From Streptomyces hygroscopicus subsp. hygroscopicus (GTDB lineage Bacteria > Actinomycetota > Actinomycetes > Streptomycetales > Streptomycetaceae): a stretch of DNA of 36,846 nucleotides. The notes beneath the pieces were generated by a model. The model saw only the letters and a list, made by a program, of their open reading frames with translations, was not told where the DNA came from and searched no databases. The first letter of the stretch is position 1, and the number at the start of each line of letters is the position of its first letter. Shown one piece after another: positions 13,243 through 19,490 of this stretch. Where the stretch lies: the NCBI RefSeq assembly GCF_001553455.1, contig NZ_BBOX01000306.1, positions 1 through 36,846 of the forward strand, read 5' to 3'. A program made the position numbers and the translations under genes.

Positions 13243-14679
13243 ATGGCGGAGCAGGCTCGTATCGGTGTGACCGGACTGGCGGTGATGGGCAGCAATCTGG
13301 CCCGTAACTTCGCCCGCCACGGCCACTCGGTGGCTGTGCACAACCGGACGTACGGACGCACCAAGGCCCTGGTGGAGGAGTTCGGCGAGGAGGGGCACTT
13401 CGTGCCCGCCGAGACGGCGGAGCAGTTCGTGGCCTCGCTGGAGCGTCCGCGCCGGCTGGTGATGATGGTCAAGGCGGGGGCGCCCACCGACGCGGTGATC
13501 GAGGAGTTCGCCCCGCTGCTGGAGCCGGGCGACATGATCGTCGATGGTGGCAACGCGCATTTCGAGGACACCCGGCGCCGTGAGGCCGCGCTGCGCGAGC
13601 GCGGACTGCACTTCGTGGGTACCGGTATCTCCGGCGGTGAGGAGGGCGCGCTCAACGGCCCGAGCATCATGCCGGGCGGTTCCAAGGAGTCGTACGAGGC
13701 GCTGGGCCCACTGCTGGAGGACATCTCCGCGAAGGTGGACGGCACCCCCTGCTGCACCCACATCGGCCCGGACGGGGCCGGCCACTTCGTGAAGATGGTG
13801 CACAACGGCATCGAGTACGCGGACATGCAGCTCATCGCGGAGTCCTACGACCTGCTGCGGCGGGCGCTGGGCATGGCACCGGGCGAGATCGCGGAGGTGT
13901 TCCGCACCTGGAACGGCGGTCGGCTGGAGTCGTACCTGATCGAGATCACCGCCGAGGTGCTCGGCCACACCGACGCGGCGACCGGCAAGCCGTTCGTGGA
14001 CGTGGTGCTGGACCAGGCCGAGCAGAAGGGCACCGGCCGCTGGACCGTCCAGACCGCGCTGGACCTGGGCGTCCCGGTGAGCGGGATCGCCGAGGCGGTG
14101 TTCGCCCGTTCGCTGTCCGGCCACGCGGATCTGCGTGACGCCTCGCAGGGGCTGCCGGGTCCGTCCGGCAAGGGGCTCACGGGCGCCGCGGCCGAGCGGT
14201 TCGCCGACGACGTCGAGCAGGCCCTCTACGCCTCGAAGATCGTGGCGTACGCCCAGGGCATCCACCAGATCCAGGCGGGCAGCCAGGAGTACGGCTGGGA
14301 CATCGACCCGGGGGCGGTCGCCCGGATCTGGCGCGGCGGCTGCATCATCCGGGCGCGGTTCCTCAACCGGATCACCGAGGCGTACGCCAAGGAGCGCAAG
14401 CCGGTCACGCTGCTGACCGACGAGCACTTCACCGAGGCGCTGGGCGCGGCCCAGGACGCCTGGCGGCGAGTGGTGTCCACCTCGGCCGAGCTGGGGGTGC
14501 CGGCGCCGGGCTTCTCGGCGGCGCTGGCGTACTACGACGCGCTGCGCTCGCAGCGGCTGCCCGCCGCGCTGGTCCAGGGGCAGCGGGACTTCTTCGGCGC
14601 GCACACCTACCGGCGGGTGGACCGCGAGGGCTCGTTCCACACGCTGTGGGGCGGCGACCGCGACGAGCGCACGGCCTGA
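13243..14679 (+). CDS. gnd: 6-phosphogluconate dehydrogenase, decarboxylating
   Basis: A 478-residue full-length Gnd of the long type. It oxidatively decarboxylates 6-phosphogluconate to ribulose 5-phosphate in the pentose phosphate pathway, reducing NADP. The nucleotide-binding motif is GVTGLAVMGSNLARN (8-22) with HNRT just after strand 2, the usual NADP-discriminating Asn-Arg-Thr. Substrate and catalytic motifs include VDGGNAHFEDTRRR, GTGISGGEEGALNGPSIMPGG, HFVKMVHNGIEYADMQ (catalytic Lys and His-Asn) and C-terminal RRVDREGSFHTLW. AGGAG precedes the ATG. It stands alone, with its own promoter region and a double terminator. Confidence 0.98.
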   Translation: MAEQARIGVTGLAVMGSNLARNFARHGHSVAVHNRTYGRTKALVEEFGEEGHFVPAETAEQFVASLERPRRLVMMVKAGAPTDAVIEEFAPLLEPGDMIVDGGNAHFEDTRRREAALRERGLHFVGTGISGGEEGALNGPSIMPGGSKESYEALGPLLEDISAKVDGTPCCTHIGPDGAGHFVKMVHNGIEYADMQLIAESYDLLRRALGMAPGEIAEVFRTWNGGRLESYLIEITAEVLGHTDAATGKPFVDVVLDQAEQKGTGRWTVQTALDLGVPVSGIAEAVFARSLSGHADLRDASQGLPGPSGKGLTGAAAERFADDVEQALYASKIVAYAQGIHQIQAGSQEYGWDIDPGAVARIWRGGCIIRARFLNRITEAYAKERKPVTLLTDEHFTEALGAAQDAWRRVVSTSAELGVPAPGFSAALAYYDALRSQRLPAALVQGQRDFFGAHTYRRVDREGSFHTLWGGDRDERTA

Positions 14680-14725
14680 AGCCGCGCCCGAAGCCGCTTC
14701 CCAAGCCGCTTCCGAAGCCGCGACG
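14678..14725. repeat. Four 12-bp repeats at the gnd stop codon
   Basis: Units GAAGCCGCGCCC, GAAGCCGCTTCC, CAAGCCGCTTCC and GAAGCCGCGACG follow one another, beginning within the gnd stop codon. The last one runs into the left arm of the terminator hairpin. Confidence 0.8.
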
Positions 14726-14797
14726 GCCGCGTCCCCGCCCCGGGTTCGGGCGGGGACGCGGCCGTCGCGCCGTGGTGGCGCGGGGACGCCACCACGG
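14721..14797. terminator. Tandem hairpin terminators after gnd
   Basis: Hairpin 1 has perfect 20-bp arms (14721-14740 and 14748-14767; CGACGGCCGCGTCCCCGCCC and its complement) with a 7-base loop. Hairpin 2 follows 2 bases later: CCGTGGTGGCG (14770-14780), a 6-base loop and CGCCACCACGG (14787-14797). Two such stems in a row should stop transcription strongly in both directions. Confidence 0.85.
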
Positions 14798-14832
14798 GGT
14801 ATGACGCGCCTCGCCAGGGGGCGGGGCACCCG

Positions 14833-15121
14833 CGTCACGAAGTACAGCCACCGTCGTCACGAGGCGGGGCACACCGCGTCACGGCCTCCAGCCCGCCGCT
14901 GTCGTCAGGATGTGTGGCCTGCCTCGTCAGGACGTACGGCCCACCTCGCCAGGACGGGTAGCCCACCACCTCACGACGTACAGCCCGCCTCGCCAGGACG
15001 GGTAGCCCACCGCCTCACGACGTACAGCCCGGCCCGTCAGGGCGTGTGGCCCACCGCCTCACGACGTACAACAACCCCGCCAACACGTAGAGCCCGCCCC
15101 GTCAGGGCGTATAGCGGCGGA
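14833..15121. repeat. Thirteen-unit 22-bp minisatellite between gnd and the MFS gene
   Basis: Degenerate units of consensus CGTCAGGACGTACAGCCCAC plus CT start at 14833, 14855, 14877, 14903, 14925, 14947, 14969, 14991, 15013, 15035, 15057, 15078 and 15100. The spacing is 22 except one 26 and one 21. Units from 14947 on alternate between a CGCCAGGACGG and a CCTCACGACGT type, giving a 44-bp higher-order repeat. The core CGTC-NN-GACG is itself a small dyad. Because 22 is not a multiple of three, and stops differ between units, this is not a coding repeat. The last unit overlaps the final codons of the MFS gene. Confidence 0.9.
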
Positions 15122-16637
15122 ACGCGGGCACCGCGGCGGCCAGGCCGAGCGTGGTGGCGGCCACCAGCAGTCCGCCCGCGGTGACCGCCGCGCGGGGCCC
15201 GAGGAGGGAGCCCGCGGTGCCGTGCAGCAGATCGGCGATGCGCGGGCCGCCCGCCACCACCACGGTGAACACGCCCTGCATCCGGCCGCGCATGTCGTCG
15301 GTGGCGGCCGACTGGAGGATCGTCCCGCGGTAGACCATCGAGACCATGTCGGCGACGCCCGCGAGGGCGAGGAAGGCCACCGCCCACCACAGGCTGGGAC
15401 TGAGGCCGAATCCGGTGATGGCCACCCCCCAGGCCACCACGGCGGCGATGACCATCAGGCCGTGGCGGCGGGCGCGGGAGAAGGTGCCGGACAGCAGACC
15501 GCCTACCACCGCGCCGAGCGGGATCGCCGCGAACAGCACTCCGAGCGCGAATCCCTCACCCCAGGGCGCGTAGGTGTCCGAGGCCAGCTGGGGGAAGAGC
15601 GCGCGGGGCATGCCGAAGACCATGGCGATGATGTCCGCGAGGAAGGACATCAGCAGGATGCGGTGGGCGGCGATGTAGCGGAAGCCGTCGGTCACATCGC
15701 GCCAGCCGGCCCGTCGGCGGCCGACCGCCCCGCCCTCGGTGAGCGGCGGCAGGGCGGGCAACCGCCAGACGGCCCACAGAGTGATGCACAGCGCCAGGGC
15801 GTCGATCAGGTAGAGGGTGGGCAGGCCCAGGACCGGGATCAGGGCACCCGCGAGCAGCGGGCCGATGATCATGCCCGTCTGGGCGACGGTGGACTGCAGG
15901 GCGCCCGCCGCGGGCAGCTCCTCGGCGGGGACCAGACGGGCGACGGAGGCGTTGCGGGCCGGGGAGTTCATACCGAAGAAGCCCTGCTGAGCGGCGAGCA
16001 GCACCATGAGCACCGCCACCGAGTCCAGACCGGCGAAGGACTGGGCCCAGAACAGCACGGAGGTGACGGCGATGCCCGCGTTGGTGACGAGCATCAGGGT
16101 GCGCCGGTCCATCCGGTCGGCGATCACCCCGCCCCACAGCGCGAAGACCACCAGCGGGAGGAGCCCCGCGAAGCTGGCGTAGCCGACCCAGGCCGAGGAG
16201 CCGGTGATGTCGTAGATCTGCTTGGGGACGGCGACGGCGGTCAGCTGGCTGCCGATGGCGGTGACGGTGGTGGAGCTCCACAGCCGGCGGAAGGGGCGGT
16301 GGCGCAGCGGCCGGGTGTCCATCACCCAGCGGCGCCAGCCGGGCTTCGGCGACGGGGCGGGCGCGGCGCCGCCCTCGGCGGCGGAGCCCGCACCGCGGTC
16401 AACTGCGGAGGGAACCGGCCCGCGGCCACCCGCGGCGGGGCCCGCACCGTGGTCGCCCACGGAGACCGCCCCGCGATCACCCCCGGCGGGAACCGCACCA
16501 CAGTCACCCGCGGCCGGGACCTCCCCGCAGTCACCCCTAGCGGGAACCGCCCCGCGGTCACCCGTGGCGGGTTCTATCTCGTCGTCGTCGCTGCTTCGAG
16601 CGGTCTCCACGGCTGGTTCGATTCCTCCTACATCCAT
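15102..16637 (-). CDS. MFS transporter with a repetitive N-terminal extension
   Basis: Up to 511 residues. The core (from about residue 105) is an MFS_3/EntS-type drug or siderophore exporter with roughly 12 membrane segments. It opens PLRHRPFRRLWSSTTVTAIG, has the A-motif-like GGVIADRMDRRTLM between helices 2 and 3, and a second-half SRARRHGLM. The first 95 residues are not typical: they consist of 9-10-residue repeats of the form GDRGAVPAG. ATG 16637 lacks a ribosome site; GTG 16610 has GGAGGA 12 bases upstream and may be the true start. A start at ATG 16322 would remove the repeats. The XdhC-like gene ends 50 bases upstream on the same strand, so co-transcription is possible. Substrate unknown. 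Confidence 0.88.
   Translation of the reverse strand: MDVGGIEPAVETARSSDDDEIEPATGDRGAVPARGDCGEVPAAGDCGAVPAGGDRGAVSVGDHGAGPAAGGRGPVPSAVDRGAGSAAEGGAAPAPSPKPGWRRWVMDTRPLRHRPFRRLWSSTTVTAIGSQLTAVAVPKQIYDITGSSAWVGYASFAGLLPLVVFALWGGVIADRMDRRTLMLVTNAGIAVTSVLFWAQSFAGLDSVAVLMVLLAAQQGFFGMNSPARNASVARLVPAEELPAAGALQSTVAQTGMIIGPLLAGALIPVLGLPTLYLIDALALCITLWAVWRLPALPPLTEGGAVGRRRAGWRDVTDGFRYIAAHRILLMSFLADIIAMVFGMPRALFPQLASDTYAPWGEGFALGVLFAAIPLGAVVGGLLSGTFSRARRHGLMVIAAVVAWGVAITGFGLSPSLWWAVAFLALAGVADMVSMVYRGTILQSAATDDMRGRMQGVFTVVVAGGPRIADLLHGTAGSLLGPRAAVTAGGLLVAATTLGLAAAVPAFRRYTP
16391..16580. repeat. 27-30-bp repeats encoding the MFS N-terminus
   Basis: About seven degenerate units of the form CCCCGCGGTCACCCGTGGCG (plus strand, plus 7-10 more bases) encode GD(R/C/H)GAVPA(G) on the minus strand. 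Frame is preserved through variable-length units, which supports translation of the region. Confidence 0.75.
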
Positions 16638-16687
16638 TCGGGCCGGGAACCATTGTGACGATCTCCGGCCCGGGCCGTGAGCCCGTC

Positions 16688-17839
16688 TCAGCCTCCGGCC
16701 GCCGGCCGCATCGGCTGTTGGCGGTGGATGCTGCCGCTCAGGGAGGTCAGCCGGGTGCCGCTGCCGCCCCAGCGGTCGGCGATGATCTCGGCCGCGATGC
16801 TGACGGCGGTCTCCTCCGGGGTACGGGCGCCGAGGTCCAGGCCGATCGGCGAGGCGAGCCGGGCCAGCGCCTCCTCGCCGAGTCCGGTGGCGCGCAGCCG
16901 GCGGAGCCGGTCGTCATGGGTGCGGCGGGAGCCCATGGCGCCGACGTAGGCCAGCGGCAGGCGCAGGGCCACCTCCAGCAGCGGCACGTCGAACTTCGGA
17001 TCGTGGGTGAGCACACAGACCACCGTGCGGTCGTCGGTCCGGCCCGCCTCCGCCTCGGTGCGCAGATAGCGGTGCGGCCAGTCGGTCACCACCTCGTGCG
17101 CCTCGGGGAAGCGGCGCGCGGTGGCGAAGACCGGCCGGGCGTCGCACACGGTGACGTGGTAGCCGAGGTACGCGCCGATCCGGGCCATGGCCGCCGCGAA
17201 GTCGACGGCGCCGAAGACCAGCATCCTCGGCGGGGTGGCGTGGACCGAGACGAACAGGGTGAGTTCCTCGTCCATGCGGGTGCCGTCGTAGCCGTAGCGC
17301 AGGGTCTCGGTACGGCCGCCGGCCAGCAGTCCGCGGGCGTCCTCGGCCACGGCCGCGTCCAGCCGCCCGGAGCCGAGGGACCCCGAGGTGCCCTCGGGCG
17401 TCACGACCAGCCGGCGGCCCAGCCGCCCCTGCGGGTCGGCTCCGTCGACGGCCACGCAGATCACCTCGGCCACCGGCTCCCCGGCGGCCACCGCCGTGGC
17501 CACCTCGCCCAGTTCGGGGAAGCCCGCCGGGTCGATCCGCTCCACGTAGACATCGATGACGCCGCCGCAGGTCAGCCCGACCGCGAAGGCGTCGTCGTCG
17601 CTGACGCCGTAGCGCTCCAGCACGGGCCTGCCGCCGGCGGTCACCTCCTGGGCCAGTTCGTATACGGCGCCCTCGACACAGCCGCCGGAGACGCTGCCGA
17701 TCGCCGCGCCGTCCGGCCCGACCAGCATGCTCGTCCCGGGCGGCAGCGGCGAGGAGTGCCAGGTCGCCACCACCGTGGCGCGGGCGAACGGCTCACCCTC
17801 CGCCCACCACCGGTGCATCTGAGCTACGACGTCTCGCAT
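16688..17839 (-). CDS. XdhC/CoxI-family molybdenum hydroxylase maturation factor
   Basis: A 383-residue protein of the XdhC/CoxI family, which binds, sulfurates and inserts molybdenum cofactor into xanthine-dehydrogenase-type enzymes. Residues 1-90 contain the XdhC_CoxI domain with family motifs SPLPPGTSMLVGPDG and GSVSGGCVEGAV, plus the cysteine motif VGLTCGGVIDVYVE. From about 195 is a Rossmann-type XdhC_C domain: RMLVFGAVDFAAAMARIGAYLGY, VLTHDPKFDVPLLEVAL, YVGAMGSRRTHDDR. ATG 17839 begins the family N-terminus; the open frame further up crosses the operator. It is divergent from the hydroxylase subunits, sharing a 50-base control region, so it most likely matures the enzyme encoded next door. 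Confidence 0.94.
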   Translation of the reverse strand: MRDVVAQMHRWWAEGEPFARATVVATWHSSPLPPGTSMLVGPDGAAIGSVSGGCVEGAVYELAQEVTAGGRPVLERYGVSDDDAFAVGLTCGGVIDVYVERIDPAGFPELGEVATAVAAGEPVAEVICVAVDGADPQGRLGRRLVVTPEGTSGSLGSGRLDAAVAEDARGLLAGGRTETLRYGYDGTRMDEELTLFVSVHATPPRMLVFGAVDFAAAMARIGAYLGYHVTVCDARPVFATARRFPEAHEVVTDWPHRYLRTEAEAGRTDDRTVVCVLTHDPKFDVPLLEVALRLPLAYVGAMGSRRTHDDRLRRLRATGLGEEALARLASPIGLDLGARTPEETAVSIAAEIIADRWGGSGTRLTSLSGSIHRQQPMRPAAGG

Positions 17840-17869
17840 GGAATCCGAATCCCCTCGCCCGCGATGTAA

Positions 17870-17898
17870 GAGGTTGATACATTCAATGTATGAGCCTC
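17870..17898. promoter_or_regulatory. 29-bp palindromic operator overlapping the start of the 2Fe-2S subunit gene
   Basis: A perfect 15-base core, ATACATT-C-AATGTAT (17877-17891), extends to 29 bases with 12 of 14 arm positions matching (GAGGTTGATACATT against AATGTATGAGCCTC). The ATG at 17890 is inside the right arm. TACATT at 17878-17883 sits six bases before the ATG, the position expected of a -10 box for a leaderless transcript. A repressor bound here would block the promoter and start codon together. The TetR protein encoded at the end of this operon is the natural candidate. Confidence 0.7.
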
Positions 17899-18492
17899 TC
17901 ACATCAATCACCGAGCAGCGACATCACCTTGCGGATCAACGGCACGCCCCACTCCATGACCATCGACAACCGGACGACCCTGCTCGATGTGCTGCGCGAG
18001 CGGCTGGGGCTCACCGGCTCCAAGAAGGGCTGTGACCACGGTCAGTGCGGGGCCTGCACCGTGCTGCTCGACGGTGAGCGGGTGAACAGCTGCCTGATGT
18101 TCGCGGTGACCGCCGAGGACCGGGAGATCGTCTCGATCGAGGGGGTGGCGGATCTGGCGGACGGCGAGGCGCTGCACCCGGTGCAGCGGGCGTTCCTCGA
18201 CCACGACGGGCTGCAGTGCGGCTACTGCACCCCGGGCCAGATCTGTTCGGCCATCGGGGCGCTGGGCGAGGCCGGTCGCGGTTGGCCCAGCCATGTCACC
18301 GAGGACATCGCCGCCGGGGTGGCGGACGCCTCGGCGCTGGACGCGCGGGAGGTGCGCGAGCGGATGAGCGGCAACCTGTGCCGCTGCGGGGCGTACAACG
18401 GCATCGTGGAAGCCGTGCTGGAGGCCGCGGGCGCCCAGGGCCCCCAGGACACCGCCACCGCCGCCACGAGCGCAGCCGGAGGCGCCCGGTGA
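17890..18492 (+). CDS. Molybdenum hydroxylase, 2Fe-2S subunit (YagT/PaoA-like)
   Basis: A 200-residue electron-transfer subunit with two [2Fe-2S] clusters. The plant-ferredoxin-type cluster motif is GCDHGQCGACTVLLDG with a fourth cysteine in VNSCLMF. The second, alpha-helical cluster uses LQCGYCTPGQ and GNLCRCGAYNGI. The family's inner-membrane-export (Tat) signal seen in E. coli PaoA is absent; the N-terminus is short and polar, so the enzyme is predicted to be cytoplasmic. It is the first of three overlapping structural genes: its stop overlaps the GTG of the next gene (GTGA). There is no ribosome-binding site and the transcript is probably leaderless. Confidence 0.95.
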   Translation: MSLSHQSPSSDITLRINGTPHSMTIDNRTTLLDVLRERLGLTGSKKGCDHGQCGACTVLLDGERVNSCLMFAVTAEDREIVSIEGVADLADGEALHPVQRAFLDHDGLQCGYCTPGQICSAIGALGEAGRGWPSHVTEDIAAGVADASALDAREVRERMSGNLCRCGAYNGIVEAVLEAAGAQGPQDTATAATSAAGGAR

Positions 18493-19490
18493 AGGAGTTC
18501 ACTTACGCCCGTGCGGGCGACGCCGCCGAGGCGGCCGCGCTGATCGCCGACCGCCCCGACGCCGTCTACCTCGGCGGGGGCACCAATCTGGTGGACCTGA
18601 TGAAGCTCGGCGTCACCGGCCCCGGGCTGCTCGTCGACGTCTCCCGGCTGCCGTACGACCGGATCGAGCACCGCGACGACGGTTCGGTGCTCATCGGTGC
18701 CACCGTGCGCAACGGCGATCTGGCGGGCGATCCGGGCATCCGCGCCCGGTTCCCGCTGCTGGCGCAGGCGCTGCTGGCCGGGGCCTCCGGGCAGCTGCGC
18801 ACGGTCGCCACGGTGGGTGGCAACCTGCTGCAGCGCACCCGCTGCGGGTACTTCCAGGACGTGACCAAACCGTGCAACAAGCGCGAACCGGGCACGGGGT
18901 GTCCGGCCATCCAGGGCGCGCACCGCGATCTGGCCGTACTGGGCACCTCCGGCCACTGTGTGGCCTCCCACCCCTCCGACATGGCGGTGGCGCTGGTGGC
19001 GCTCGACGCGGTGGCGCATGTGCGGTCCGTGGACGGCGGCTCGCGCACCGTGCCGGTGGCCGAGCTGTACCTGCTGCCCGGGGACACACCGCACAAGGAG
19101 ACCGTCCTGGACCACGGCGATCTCATCACCGCCGTGGAACTGCCCCCGCCGCCGCACGGCGCCCGGATGCGCTACCGCAAGGTGCGTGACCGCTGGTCGT
19201 ACGCCTTCGCGCTGGTCAGCGTCGCCACCTCGGTGTCCGTGGCCGATGACGGCTCGCTCCGGGACGTGCGGATCGCGCTCGGCGGGGTGGCGCCGCGGCC
19301 GTGGCGCGCCCGGGTCGCCGAGGAGCGGCTGCGCGGCGGCCGGCCGGACGAGGAGGCGCTGCGCGAGGCGGCGCGGGCCGAGCTGGCCGATGCGCGCCCG
19401 CTGCCGGACAACGCCTTCAAGGTCGATCTGGCCATTGATCTGATCGTCGCGGGCGTCCGCGACCTCGTCGCGAGGAAGGATCGCGCATGA
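18489..19490 (+). CDS. Molybdenum hydroxylase, FAD subunit with a 4Fe-4S motif (YagS/PaoB-like)
   Basis: A 333-residue FAD-binding subunit of the CoxM/XdhB family. FAD-contact motifs are YLGGGTNLVDLMKLG (about 30-45) and VATVGGNLLQRTRCGYF (about 105-120). The loop RTRCGYFQDVTKPCNKR followed by EPGTGCPAI, which carries additional cysteines, is the insertion that holds a [4Fe-4S] cluster in E. coli PaoB and hydroxybenzoyl-CoA-reductase-like subunits. This favours an aldehyde oxidase of the PaoABC type over a classical xanthine dehydrogenase. GTG 18489 overlaps the previous stop, and the stop overlaps the next ATG (ATGA), so translation is coupled throughout. Confidence 0.95.
   Translation: MKEFTYARAGDAAEAAALIADRPDAVYLGGGTNLVDLMKLGVTGPGLLVDVSRLPYDRIEHRDDGSVLIGATVRNGDLAGDPGIRARFPLLAQALLAGASGQLRTVATVGGNLLQRTRCGYFQDVTKPCNKREPGTGCPAIQGAHRDLAVLGTSGHCVASHPSDMAVALVALDAVAHVRSVDGGSRTVPVAELYLLPGDTPHKETVLDHGDLITAVELPPPPHGARMRYRKVRDRWSYAFALVSVATSVSVADDGSLRDVRIALGGVAPRPWRARVAEERLRGGRPDEEALREAARAELADARPLPDNAFKVDLAIDLIVAGVRDLVARKDRA

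Noticed and set aside
14833..15121. CRISPR array
   Set aside because: Units are contiguous, 22 bp, degenerate and without unique spacers; no cas gene is present.
14801..15184. A 127-codon frame through the 22-bp array
   Set aside because: It is Arg/Pro/Ser-rich translation of a repeat whose period is not a multiple of three, with no homologous pattern between units.
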